Assembly: GCF_024734405.1 (NCBI RefSeq)
Contig: NZ_CP059556.1
Span: forward strand, 4,836,001 to 4,900,000
Source of the DNA: Saccharopolyspora gregorii
Lineage (GTDB): Bacteria; Actinomycetota; Actinomycetes; Mycobacteriales; Pseudonocardiaceae
DNA: 64,000 nt
Direction of reading: 5' to 3'
Numbering within the stretch: the first letter of the stretch is position 1; the number at the start of each line of letters is the position of its first letter. A model generated the notes under the pieces. That model made no database searches, was not told the DNA's origin, and saw nothing but the letters and a program-made list of their open reading frames with translations. Positions 25,166 through 33,874 of this stretch are shown here, one piece after another. A program made the translations under genes and the position numbers.

Positions 25166-26145
25166 CGCGCCTCCTCCACCAGGTCCCGCAGCACGGCGAC
25201 GAGCGTCCCGCGGGTCATCGGTACCTTGTACGCGTTGCCGCTGAGCGGTTCGGCCGCGGCCAGTTCGGCGTCCGCGGCCGCGCGGAACGCCTGCTCGCCG
25301 ACGGGCGCGCCGCGCAGGGCCCCTTCGGCGCGGGTGGCCCGCCACGGCTTGTGCGCGACCCCGCCGAGCGCGATCCGCGCGTTGCGCACCCGGCCGTCCG
25401 CGACGTCCAGGTCGGCGGCGACCGAGACGAGCGCGAACGCGTACGACGCCCGCTCCCGCACCTTCCGGTAGACCGAGCGCGGCGCGCTGCCCGGCAGGTC
25501 GACCGCGGTGATCAACTCGCCGTGGCGCAGCACCGAGTCCCGCTGCGGCTCGTCACCCGGCAGCCGGTGGAACTCGACGACCGGCACCGCGCGTTCTCCC
25601 TCCGGGCCCTGCACCCGCACCTGCGCGTCCAGCGCCGCCATCGCCACCGCCATGTCGGAGGGGTGCGTGGCCACGCACTCCGGGGAGGCGCCGAAGATCG
25701 CCGCGTCGCGGTGGTGCCCGCCGATCGCCGAGCACCCCGCCCCCGGATCGCGCTTGTTGCACGGGGTCGTCACGTCCTGGAAGTACGGGCACCGGGTGCG
25801 CTGCAGCAGGTTCCCGCCGGTGGTGGCGGCGTTGCGCAGCTGCCCCGAGGCGCCCGCCAGCAGCGCCTGCGCCAACGCCGGGAACCGGCTGCGCACCAGC
25901 GGGTGGGCCGCGAGGTCGCTGTTGCGCACCCCCGCCCCCACCCGCAACCCGCCGTCCGGGAGCTCCCGCACCTCGTCCAGCGGCAGCCGCGACACGTCCA
26001 CCAGCAGCTCCGGCGCACTCACCCCCAATTTCAGGTGGTCGACGAGGTTCGTGCCGCCCGCGAGGAACACCGCTCCCGGGTTCCGCGCCACGGTCGCCAC
26101 CGCGCCCGCCGCGTCGTCCGGGCGCACGTAGTCGAACGGGTTCAT
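25162..26145 (-). CDS. FAD-binding subunit of xanthine dehydrogenase-family enzyme (PaoB/YagS-like)
   Basis: This 327-residue medium subunit carries the FAD-binding segment FLAGGTNLVDHLKLGV and GASGQLRNAATTGGNLLQRTRCPYF. The extra Cys-rich insertion CPYFQDVTTPCNKRDPGAGC with later SPEC is the [4Fe-4S] site known in PaoB-type subunits and absent from ordinary xanthine dehydrogenases. It passes electrons between the Fe-S subunit and FAD. ATG 26145 overlaps the preceding stop. Confidence 0.93.
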   Translation of the reverse strand: MNPFDYVRPDDAAGAVATVARNPGAVFLAGGTNLVDHLKLGVSAPELLVDVSRLPLDEVRELPDGGLRVGAGVRNSDLAAHPLVRSRFPALAQALLAGASGQLRNAATTGGNLLQRTRCPYFQDVTTPCNKRDPGAGCSAIGGHHRDAAIFGASPECVATHPSDMAVAMAALDAQVRVQGPEGERAVPVVEFHRLPGDEPQRDSVLRHGELITAVDLPGSAPRSVYRKVRERASYAFALVSVAADLDVADGRVRNARIALGGVAHKPWRATRAEGALRGAPVGEQAFRAAADAELAAAEPLSGNAYKVPMTRGTLVAVLRDLVEEAR

Positions 26146-27020
26146 CGCGATCCCTCCCGCCGGGCCGCGTCGCGGATCGCGGCGACGATGTTCACGTAGG
26201 CGCCGCAGCGGCACAGGTTCCCGCTCATCCGCTCCCGGATCTCCGCGTCGTCGAGCTCCTCGAACCCGGCGGCGACGTCCGCGGTCGCGTGGCTCGGCCT
26301 GCCGTCGGCGGCCTCGGCGAGCATCCCCACCGCCGAGCACACCTGGCCCGGGGTGCAGTACCCGCACTGGAACGCGTCGTGCTCCAGGAACGCCTGAGCG
26401 ACCGGGTGCACCTCCCGCCCGGCCGGCGGTCGTCCCGGCGCCGCCACGAGACCGGCGGCACCCGCGCCGCCGGACCCGGGAACGACCTCCCACGTCGGTT
26501 CACCGTCCACCGACCGGGCGTCCCGACCGCCGGAGTCCCCCGCCGCGGCACCGGCGGGCCCGCCCGGGCCCGTTCCCGCCTCAGCGGACTCCGAAGTACC
26601 GCTTCCCGCGAGCCGCCCCGTGCCGGATTCCGCCGCAGCGCCTCCGGCTCCCGGCCCGGCAGCAGATCCGCCGACACCCGGGGCGACCCCGCCAGGTTCG
26701 GCGGCACCCGGTCCAGGTTCGGCGGCACCCCGCCCGCCCCCGGCGGGTCCACCGGCTCCAGGCCCACCAGCGGCAGGTCCGACCACCCCCAGCCCGGCAG
26801 CGGTGATGATCTCCGCGCCATCAGCGGCCACCGCCAGCAACAGGCAGGTCAGCACCCGCCGCCCGTCCACCAGCGCCGTGCACGCCCCGCACTGCCCGTG
26901 GTCGCAGCCCTTCTTCAGCGAGACCACCCCCAAGTGCTCGCGCAACCCGTCCAGCACGGTCACCCGAGGCTCCACCTCGAGCCCGCACCGCACCCCGTCC
27001 ACCGACCAAGCGATCTCCAT
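26142..27020 (-). CDS. 2Fe-2S subunit of xanthine dehydrogenase-family enzyme with a large low-complexity insert
   Basis: This 292-residue subunit has a plant-type [2Fe-2S] domain (Cys39, Cys44, Cys47, Cys59) and a C-terminal four-helix [2Fe-2S] domain (Cys219, Cys222, Cys270, Cys272), as expected for PaoA/YagT. Between them, residues ~78-202 form a Gly/Ala/Pro/Ser-rich tract that the family normally lacks; typical length is about 160-210 residues. The frame stays open and both clusters are complete, so the gene looks functional. It is first in the three-gene operon. A twin-arginine signal, found in E. coli PaoA, is not seen. Confidence 0.92.
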   Translation of the reverse strand: MEIAWSVDGVRCGLEVEPRVTVLDGLREHLGVVSLKKGCDHGQCGACTALVDGRRVLTCLLLAVAADGAEIITAAGLGVVGPAAGGPGAGGPAGGGRGAAEPGPGAAEPGGVAPGVGGSAAGPGAGGAAAESGTGRLAGSGTSESAEAGTGPGGPAGAAAGDSGGRDARSVDGEPTWEVVPGSGGAGAAGLVAAPGRPPAGREVHPVAQAFLEHDAFQCGYCTPGQVCSAVGMLAEAADGRPSHATADVAAGFEELDDAEIRERMSGNLCRCGAYVNIVAAIRDAARREGSR

Positions 27021-27154
27021 CGACGTCCCCTCCCCGAAAGAGCTCCCCCGCCAGGGTGAGGGGCGTCGCGGCCGAACGCGCGCCGCAGAGCGCTCGGCGC
27101 ACGCGCGTTCGCCGCGGTGCGGCCGTCCGGGAAGCGTGCCGTACGGTCGTCGGC

Positions 27155-27619
27155 ATGGCTGTCGAGCGGCCGGCGGTGGCGTCCAGTGCGGGCGTGCGCA
27201 AGAGCATGCGCGCCAACAAGGGGCGGGACACGAAACCGGAGCTCGCGCTGCGCAGAGCGGTGCACGCGCTGGGGTTGCGCTACCGGGTCTCCACCCGCCC
27301 GCTCGCCGAGCTGCGGCGGACCGCTGATCTGACGTTCACCCGCGCCAAGGTCGCCGTGTTCCTGGACGGCTGCTTCTGGCACGGCTGCCCCGAGCACCAC
27401 ACCAAATCCGCGACGAACGCGGCGTTCTGGGCGGAGAAGGTGCGGCGCAACCGGGAACGCGACCGGGAGACGGACCGCTTGTTGGCGGAGGCGGGATGGT
27501 CCGTCATCCGCATCTGGGAGCACGAGGCCCCGGACGACGGGGCGGCCCGGGTCGAACGAGCCGTCCGCGGCCGCCGCGTGGAGGTGGCCGGCCCGCGGGC
27601 GTCGCGTTCCCCGGAGTGA
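27155..27619 (+). CDS. vsr: Very short patch repair endonuclease (Vsr)
   Basis: This 154-residue nuclease nicks at T:G mismatches arising from deamination of 5-methylcytosine. Motifs agree with Vsr: MRANKGRDTKPELALRRAVH, ADLTFTRAKVAVFLDGCFWHGCPEH (catalytic Asp and Zn/metal His-Cys region) and NAAFWAEKVRRNRERDRETDRLL. The E. coli zinc-ligand Cys in WEC is His here (IWEHEA). Vsr genes usually sit beside a cytosine-5 methyltransferase, but none is within the window, so this is an orphan copy. Confidence 0.92.
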   Translation: MAVERPAVASSAGVRKSMRANKGRDTKPELALRRAVHALGLRYRVSTRPLAELRRTADLTFTRAKVAVFLDGCFWHGCPEHHTKSATNAAFWAEKVRRNRERDRETDRLLAEAGWSVIRIWEHEAPDDGAARVERAVRGRRVEVAGPRASRSPE

Positions 27620-27856
27620 CACCCATCCCGGGTGCACTCGGCGCCCGGGACTCTTCGGGATCCTCGGTACGAGCTTCCCGCGCGGGAGGTCTTCGGGGGC
27701 CTCGGCGATGAGGGCGAGGGCATCGAGCGGCGGGGCGGGCGTCGTGCTCCCCGGCGGAGGTCTAGCTCGACGGCCGGGTGGGGGCCGTGGTTCGAGCGGA
27801 ACGCGTCGGTGGCGGTTCTGCGCGGTGGAACACGTGCAGTCCGCAGTGGACGGAAG

Positions 27857-28141
27857 TCAGGCCGCGTCGGCGGCGAGTTCGGCGGCGCGGGCGGCGACGC
27901 GGAGTTCGCGGCGCTCGCTTTCGCTGAGGCCGCCCCAGATCCCGGACAGGTCCGCGTTGCCGAGCGCGTAGCGCAGGCATTCCTCGCGCACCTCGCAGGA
28001 ACCGCAGATGCGCTTGGCCATCTTCCCGGACTGACCCTTCTCCGGGAAGAACGCGTCCGGGTCGGACTGGGCGCACAGCGCCGACTGGTACCAGTCGGCC
28101 GCACCGGTCGGGGCGGTGATCGCGTCGATGATCTTGATCAT
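27857..28141 (-). CDS. WhiB family transcriptional regulator
   Basis: This 94-residue iron-sulfur regulator has the four WhiB cysteines (Cys23, Cys46, Cys49, Cys55, spacing C-x22-C-x2-C-x5-C) that ligate a [4Fe-4S] cluster, then the GIWGG turn (67-71) and a basic/acidic C-terminal helix. WhiB proteins work with the main sigma factor and respond to redox or NO. The helix after GIWGG lacks the usual arginine-rich DNA-contact tail. ATG 28141 follows GAGAGGT. It is 48 bases downstream of a small Cys protein gene on the same strand, so the two are probably cotranscribed. Confidence 0.92.
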   Translation of the reverse strand: MIKIIDAITAPTGAADWYQSALCAQSDPDAFFPEKGQSGKMAKRICGSCEVREECLRYALGNADLSGIWGGLSESERRELRVAARAAELAADAA

Positions 28142-28189
28142 TCGTACCTCTCATTCGTGCGGATCAGCACGGGTCGGAATTGCTCGTGT

Positions 28190-28396
28190 TCAGCGGCCGG
28201 GACCGGCCAGGTCGCGCACGCACGTTTCGCAGCGGGACCACTCGTCGAGCTTGCTGCCGAATGCGGGAACGGTCACGCATCCGCACAAGGCCACTCGGCC
28301 GTCCACTCCGCCTATGCGGACTTGGCGGGCATCAGCGGGCACGTGGTGCAGCACCTTCTGCAGAAGACCAGGCCACCAGCGCACGGCTTCGTTCAT
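28190..28396 (-). CDS. Small Cys-rich hypothetical protein upstream of whiB
   Basis: This 68-residue protein has a C-x-C (ALCGC) and a C-x2-C (SRCETC) 17 residues apart, a pattern that could bind zinc or an iron-sulfur cluster. ATG 28396 is preceded by GGAAGAAG. The rest contains no recognisable domain. The shared strand and short spacing with the WhiB gene suggest one transcript. I do not know a function. Confidence 0.6.
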   Translation of the reverse strand: MNEAVRWWPGLLQKVLHHVPADARQVRIGGVDGRVALCGCVTVPAFGSKLDEWSRCETCVRDLAGPGR

Positions 28397-29083
28397 ATTC
28401 ACTTCTTCCCGAGGGGCGATCCGAGGCACGGCGAGAGGCCGCGCGGGATCGAGCGGAAGTTCGGATGCGCCGCGGAATCGCGGGGCGGACTCGCCCGGCG
28501 GAAGCGGCGGAAAACGGAGCGGCGCAGCGACGCTAAGCGCGCGTCGGCACCGGTCTCCGCGCGCCGGCGCGACAGCGACCGGAGGTCACATCACCGCAGC
28601 TCAGCGCATTGTCCGGGGCGTTCGGCGCGCCGGTCGTCCCGGATCCGCGCAGCCCGGGGCGGGGCAGCGGACGGCGGGATTCGACCGGCCGCCACCGCGG
28701 GCGGTCGGGCACCTGATTCCGGCCCAGCAACTCTTCTCCTGTTCGGCATCTCGTGCGCCGGACCGGGCGAAGCCCCGAACCACCCGATCCGGCTGAAAGA
28801 GGGGCTCACGCGACGGTGCGACGACTCATCGCGGAGCGAAATGAATTCCGAGAACCGCCCGGTCAGCGACCGGACGAACCACCGCACAGCGCTACCCCTG
28901 CGAACGAAACTGCCGCTGCACGACGCGGTGGCCACCGGAACGCGGTGCTATGTCACGAGTTCCGGCGACCGCCACTTTAACCACAACATTCGGAGTTGTC
29001 CAGCAACCCATTTCGAACGCATCACGGCGCATTACCGAGCGCCCCGCGAAATCCGAAGTGGACGGGCGGTGACCGGTACCGGA
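28397..29083. other. 687-base region without a supported gene
   Basis: The half from 28840 is less GC-rich than the surroundings and should contain the promoter of the small-Cys/WhiB unit on the minus strand. Reading frames through 28430-28830 have no start with a ribosome-binding site and no family resemblance. No terminator-like hairpin was found by eye. Confidence 0.5.
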
Positions 29084-29500
29084 TCAGCTCCGCCACGCCT
29101 CCCTGCCGTGCATCACCAACGCGTAGACCACCAGCACGTCCACCACGATCGCCACCGAGGACCACAGCGGCGAGGCGGCGAACAGCACGACGTTCGCCAG
29201 CACGCTCAGCACCGCCAGCACGACCGCGACCACCCGCGCCCAGGTCCGGCCGCCGAACAGGCCCATCCCCACGGCGGCCAGCACCACGCCCAGCAGCAGG
29301 AAACCGAGGCCGACGCCGTAGAGGTCGAGCCGCACCCACTCGCCGCCGGGCGTGAGGTAGGTGGTGCCCGAGCGGGCCAGCGCGAACAGGCCGTTGACGA
29401 TCTGCACGACTCCGGTCAGCACCAGCATGAACGCGGCGAAGTACACCCAGCCCACCCAACCGGTGGGGCGCTGCCGGGGATGCGGGACGAGCGTAGCCAT
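29084..29500 (-). CDS. Four-helix membrane protein (DUF7144-like)
   Basis: This 138-residue protein has four predicted transmembrane helices beginning at GWVGWVYFAAFMLVLTGVVQIVNGL, a common small actinomycete membrane family annotated as DUF7144 or hypothetical. ATG 29500 is preferred since GGAGGT lies directly upstream; the longer frame to 29926 crosses the divergent gene. Function is unknown. It is transcribed divergently from the cyclic-di-GMP protein. Confidence 0.85.
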   Translation of the reverse strand: MATLVPHPRQRPTGWVGWVYFAAFMLVLTGVVQIVNGLFALARSGTTYLTPGGEWVRLDLYGVGLGFLLLGVVLAAVGMGLFGGRTWARVVAVVLAVLSVLANVVLFAASPLWSSVAIVVDVLVVYALVMHGREAWRS

Positions 29501-29714
29501 GACGACCTCCGAGGCGGGACCTCCGATCACCACGCTGCCCCGCCCGGCAGCGCGAACCCAGGGCCGAAAGCCCCATTCCGATTTCTTGCCGGTGTCACCG
29601 GTTCGGCGGTACCGTGAGCAACCTCGGCCCTGGTCGAGCGCCCGGATCAGGCCCCGCGCGCCGCGGTCGCGGTCGGCTCGGCACTCCCGCGCAGCGCCGC
29701 GGAACGGAGATCTG

Positions 29715-31784
29715 GTGAACGCATTCCCTCCCCTGCCCGGCACCGGCTTCCACCGCACCGGAGCCCAGGTGGAGACGGAACGGCTGCTGGGGGCGCTGGC
29801 CGCCGACATGCGCGAGTACGCCATCTTCGCCCTCGACGCGGACGGCCGGGTCACCACCTGGAACCGCGATGCCCAGCTGATCAAGCAGTACACCAGCGAG
29901 GAGATCATCGGCAGGCACTTCTCCACGTTCTACCCGGCGGAGTACGTCGAATCCGGCTACCCGACCTGGGAGTTGGAGCAGGCGGCCGCGCACGGCTTCT
30001 TCATCGACCGCGGCTGGCGGCTGCGCAAGGACGGTTCCGCGTTCTGGGCACACGTGGTGATCACCGCGCAGCGCACCACCGACGGCACCCTCGACGGGTT
30101 CATCAAGGTGACCAGGGACGAATCGGAGGCGTTCGCCCAGCGCGAGCGCTCGGACCGCCGCTTCACCGACCTGTTCCAGCTGGCGCCGACGGGCATCGCG
30201 CTGCTCGACGAGCGGGACCGGGTCCTCGACGCCAACGGCGCGCTGTGCGAACTGCTCGGGTACCGCCCGCACGGCCTGGCGGCCGCCGAGCTGATGCACC
30301 CGCTGGACGGGGTGGCGGGGCTGGTGCCGCGCGCGGTGCCGCCGGGCCACGACCGGGCGCCCGGGTCGGTGGCGCAGCGGCGGCTGGCGCAGGCGGGCGG
30401 GCAGCCGATGTGGTGCGAGGTGCGGTGCGCGGCGTCGGTGGACCACGACGGGAACCGGTTCTGGCTGGCCGTGTTCCAGGACCTCACCGAGCAGGTGCGG
30501 CGCACCGAGACCTTGCACTTCCAGGCGACCCACGACCAGCCGACCGGCCTGCTGAACCGGCGCGGCGTCAACGAAGTGCTCGCGCCGTTGCTGTCCGCCG
30601 ACACCGCGGGCCGGGTCGGGGTGCTGTTCTGCGACCTGGACAACTTCAAGCGGTTCAACGATTCGCTGGGCCACGACGCGGGGGACGAGCTGATGGCGAC
30701 GCTCGCGCGGCGGCTGGTCGACGAGCTGCCCGAGTCGTGCACGCCGGCCCGGCTGTACGGCGACGAATTCCTCGTCATCTGCTCGAACCTGCCGGGCTGC
30801 GGCGGCATGGAGGCGCTGCACCGCACGGTCTCGGACATCCTGTGCGCGACGACGCCGCTGCGCGGCAGGCTGCTCAGCGTCACGGCCACCTTCGGCGCGG
30901 CGACCGCGCAGGACGGCATCACCCCGGCGGAGCTCATCCGGTCGGCGGACGCGGCGATGTTGCAGGCGAAGCGGCGCGGGCACGGCCGCACCGCGCCCGC
31001 GAGCGCGCCCGCGCGGCTGGCGCTGGAGGAGGAACTGCGGGAGGCGTTGGCCCACGACGGCCTGGAGCTGCACTTCCAGCCGGTGTTCCGCCGCGACGGC
31101 TCCATCACGCTCGCCGAGGCGCTGGTGCGCTGGCCGCACCCGGAGCGCGGCCTGCTGCGGCCGGACACGATCCTGCCGGTCGCCACCCAGGGCGGGATGC
31201 TCGCGGACCTGGACCGCTGGGTGCTGCGGGCGGCGCTGCGCGAGGCGACGGGCTGGCAGCGCATCGGCGGCCGCGCACCCGGTGTCGCGGTGAACCTCTC
31301 CGGGCTCTCGCCGGAGGACGACGGCTTCCACGAGGAGATCACCTCGGAGATCGCCGCCAGCGGCATCGAACCGGGCCGGGTCGTGCTGGAGATGGTGGAG
31401 ACGGTGCTGGTGGAGCTGCCCGCGCGGCCGCGGGGCGTGATGAGCGGGCTCGCCCGCGACGGGGTGCGGTTCGCGATGGACGACTTCGGGACCGGCTACT
31501 CGTCGCTGGCGCGGCTCAAGGACCTGCCCACCCAGATCGTGAAGCTGGACCGCCGGTTCGTCTCCGGGATGGGCACCGATCCGGTGGACCTGGGCATCAC
31601 CCGCGCGGTCATCGAGCTGTCGCACGCGATGGGCCGGATGTGCATCGCGGAAGGCGTGGAGAACACCACCCAGCACGACCTGCTCGACCACCTCGGCGTG
31701 GACGCCTACCAGGGTTTCCTGTTCGCCCACCCGGCCCCGGCCGAGAACCTGCGCGCGCTGCTGGCCGACTCCGCCCGCGCCTGA
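29715..31784 (+). CDS. PAS-PAS-GGDEF-EAL cyclic-di-GMP signalling protein
   Basis: This 689-residue cytoplasmic protein has two PAS domains (~20-140 and ~150-275), a GGDEF domain (~280-440) and an EAL domain (~445-690). The EAL part keeps all key residues: EALVRW, NLSG, EMVE, DDFGTGYSS, VKLDRRF, EGVEN and YQGF, so phosphodiesterase activity is likely. The GGDEF signature is YGDEF at ~residue 348, with the first Gly replaced by Tyr; the metal Asp/Glu are kept, so cyclase activity is uncertain. No transmembrane segment is seen, so PAS domains would sense internal signals. GTG 29715 follows GGAGA. Confidence 0.93.
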   Translation: MNAFPPLPGTGFHRTGAQVETERLLGALAADMREYAIFALDADGRVTTWNRDAQLIKQYTSEEIIGRHFSTFYPAEYVESGYPTWELEQAAAHGFFIDRGWRLRKDGSAFWAHVVITAQRTTDGTLDGFIKVTRDESEAFAQRERSDRRFTDLFQLAPTGIALLDERDRVLDANGALCELLGYRPHGLAAAELMHPLDGVAGLVPRAVPPGHDRAPGSVAQRRLAQAGGQPMWCEVRCAASVDHDGNRFWLAVFQDLTEQVRRTETLHFQATHDQPTGLLNRRGVNEVLAPLLSADTAGRVGVLFCDLDNFKRFNDSLGHDAGDELMATLARRLVDELPESCTPARLYGDEFLVICSNLPGCGGMEALHRTVSDILCATTPLRGRLLSVTATFGAATAQDGITPAELIRSADAAMLQAKRRGHGRTAPASAPARLALEEELREALAHDGLELHFQPVFRRDGSITLAEALVRWPHPERGLLRPDTILPVATQGGMLADLDRWVLRAALREATGWQRIGGRAPGVAVNLSGLSPEDDGFHEEITSEIAASGIEPGRVVLEMVETVLVELPARPRGVMSGLARDGVRFAMDDFGTGYSSLARLKDLPTQIVKLDRRFVSGMGTDPVDLGITRAVIELSHAMGRMCIAEGVENTTQHDLLDHLGVDAYQGFLFAHPAPAENLRALLADSARA

Positions 31785-31791
31785 CCTAGTA

Positions 31792-31831
31792 CGACGAGGG
31801 CCGCACCGGAACACCGGTGCGGCCCTCGTCG
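31792..31831. terminator. Bidirectional terminator hairpin
   Basis: Perfect 18-bp arms (31792-31809 and 31814-31831) enclose a four-base AACA loop between two convergent genes. There is no T-run, as is common in actinomycetes. Confidence 0.85.
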
Positions 31832-31844
31832 CGCGCGTCGGGCG

Positions 31845-33458
31845 TCAGGCGCGTTGCGGCTCCTTGAGGCCGGAGCCGATCCCGGTGAGGGAGCGGACCT
31901 CCATCTCGGCCTGCTTGACCGGGTCCTGGTCTTTCTTGCCGAGCAGGGTGCCGAGGAAACCGGCCAGGAAGCCCAGCGGGATGGACACGATGCCCGGGTT
32001 GGTGAGCGGGAACAGGTCGAAGTCGGCGCTGGGGAACATCGCCGAAGGCCGTCCCGACACCGCGGGCGAGAACGCGATGAGCACGATGCACGACACGAGG
32101 CCGGTGTACATCGACCACAACGTCCCGGTGGTGTTGAAGCGCCGCCAGAACAGCGAGTACAGCATCGTCGGCAGGTTCGCCGAGGCGGCCAGCGCCAGCG
32201 CCAGCGACACCATGAACGCCGCGTTCTGCCCGATGGCCGCGATGCCGCCGACGGTGGAGAGCACGCCGACCACGAGCGCGGTGAGGCGGGCGACCCGGAT
32301 CTCGGAGCCGGTGTCGGCCTTGCCGCGCTTGATGATGTTCGCGTAGACGTCGTGCGCGAACGAGGCGGACGCGGTGAGCGTGAGGCCCGCGACGACCGCG
32401 AGGATCGTGGCGAACGCGATCGCGGCGACCACGCCCAGCAGCCAGGAACCGCCGATGCGGTGGGCCAGCAGCAGCGCCGCCGAGTTCTCCCCGCCGGGCG
32501 CGTTGGTGATCGCGTCTGAACCGACCAGCGCGGTCGCGCCGAAGCCGAGCAGCATCGTCGCCAGGTAGAACACGATCATCGTCCAGGTGATCCACACGAC
32601 CGAGCGGCGCGCCTCGCGGGCGCTGGGCACCGTGTAGAACCGCATCATGATGTGCGGCAGGCAGGAGATGCCCAGCACGATCGCCATCGCCAGCGAGATG
32701 AAGTCGATCCGCGACAGCGAGGTCTGGCCGTACTGAGCGCCCGGCTCCAGCAGCGCCTGGCCGAGCGGGCTGTTGGCCGCCGCCTGCTCCAGCAGGCCGG
32801 AGAGGTCGTAGGAGAAGCGGCCGATCAGGAACACGGCCATCAGCGACACGCAGATCAGCAACAGCGTGGCCTTGATGATCTGCACCCAGGTGGTGCCCTT
32901 CATGCCGCCGACCAGCACGTAGAAGATCATGATGAGGCCGACGGCGACGACGACCATCGCCTGCCCGAACTTGCTCTGCACGTCCAGCAGCAGCGCGACG
33001 AGACCACCGGCGCTCGCCATCTGCGCGACCATGTAGAAGAACGAGATGACCAGCGTCGTGTTCGCGGCGGCCGCGCGGACGGGCCGTTGCCGCATCCGGT
33101 AACCGATCACGTCGCCCATCGTGAACCGCCCGGTGTTGCGCACCAGTTCGGCGATGAGCATCAGTTCGATCAGCCACGCCACGAGGAACCCGACGGAGTA
33201 GAGGAACCCGTCGTACCCGTGCACGGCGATGGCCCCGGCGACGCCGAGGAACGAGGCGGCGGAGAGCCAGTCACCGGCCAGCGCGATGCCGTTCTGCGCA
33301 CCGGTGAGGTTGCCGCCCGCCACGTAGTAGTCGGAGGCGGTCGTGTTCCGGTTCGACACCCGGTACACCACGAACAGCGTCAGCAGCACGAATCCGGCGA
33401 AGACGCTGACGGTGGTCGTCGGGTCGCCGACGGCCCCGGCCGCGATGGTGGTCGTCAT
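31845..33458 (-). CDS. Cation/acetate symporter-type SSS transporter (ActP/MctC-like)
   Basis: This 537-residue membrane protein has about 13 helices. ActP-like sequence includes SDYYVAGGNLTGAQNGIALAGDWLSAASFLGVAGAIAVHGYDGFLYSVGFLVAW and the LPHIMMRFYTVPSAREARRSV loop. Such proteins import acetate, pyruvate, propionate or other short acids with a cation. ATG 33458 shares one base with the upstream DUF485 stop (TGATG), the standard two-gene arrangement for this transporter type. Confidence 0.93.
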   Translation of the reverse strand: MTTTIAAGAVGDPTTTVSVFAGFVLLTLFVVYRVSNRNTTASDYYVAGGNLTGAQNGIALAGDWLSAASFLGVAGAIAVHGYDGFLYSVGFLVAWLIELMLIAELVRNTGRFTMGDVIGYRMRQRPVRAAAANTTLVISFFYMVAQMASAGGLVALLLDVQSKFGQAMVVVAVGLIMIFYVLVGGMKGTTWVQIIKATLLLICVSLMAVFLIGRFSYDLSGLLEQAAANSPLGQALLEPGAQYGQTSLSRIDFISLAMAIVLGISCLPHIMMRFYTVPSAREARRSVVWITWTMIVFYLATMLLGFGATALVGSDAITNAPGGENSAALLLAHRIGGSWLLGVVAAIAFATILAVVAGLTLTASASFAHDVYANIIKRGKADTGSEIRVARLTALVVGVLSTVGGIAAIGQNAAFMVSLALALAASANLPTMLYSLFWRRFNTTGTLWSMYTGLVSCIVLIAFSPAVSGRPSAMFPSADFDLFPLTNPGIVSIPLGFLAGFLGTLLGKKDQDPVKQAEMEVRSLTGIGSGLKEPQRA

Positions 33459-33874
33459 CAGCGGTCGGCCCCTTCCTGCTCGCGCAGCTGGTCCACCAGC
33501 GGATCGATGCGCCTGCGCACGTACCGCCCGTAGAGCACGGTGACGATCGCGGTGGTGACGAACTGGAGCAGGCCCAGCACGATGCCCATGTTCACGTAGC
33601 CGTACACCTGCCGGCTCATGAAGTCCTCGGCGTAGGCGCCGAGCGCGACGTAGGTGAAGTACCAAGCGAGGACGAGCAGCGTCACCGGGAACACGAACCA
33701 CCGGAATCGACGCCGGACCGCGACGAAATCGTCGCTTTCCTGAATTGCGGCGAAATCGGTTCCACCCGAGTTCGCGGGGCGCCGGAGGCTGTGTTTCGAG
33801 ATGTTGCCGAATCGTGGCTCGGCGTACTGACCGTCAAGCCGGTCTCGGCTTCGGTTCTCCGACGTTCGGGGCAT
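33458..33874 (-). CDS. DUF485 domain membrane protein (symporter partner)
   Basis: This 138-residue protein has a ~45-residue hydrophilic N-terminus and two transmembrane helices in the DUF485 pattern (FVFPVTLLVLAWYFTYVALGAYAEDFM and GIVLGLLQFVTTAIVTVLYGRYVRRRIDP). DUF485 proteins accompany ActP-type symporters and may assist their stability or activity. ATG 33874 is supported by GAAGGA eight bases upstream; a start at 33907 is also in frame. The symporter gene follows with a one-base overlap. Confidence 0.9.
   Translation of the reverse strand: MPRTSENRSRDRLDGQYAEPRFGNISKHSLRRPANSGGTDFAAIQESDDFVAVRRRFRWFVFPVTLLVLAWYFTYVALGAYAEDFMSRQVYGYVNMGIVLGLLQFVTTAIVTVLYGRYVRRRIDPLVDQLREQEGADR

Noticed and set aside
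28591-28935. A 114-residue minus-strand frame in the 28.4-29.1 kb gap
   Set aside because: No ribosome-binding site, no family resemblance and Arg/Pro-rich composition typical of shadow frames.
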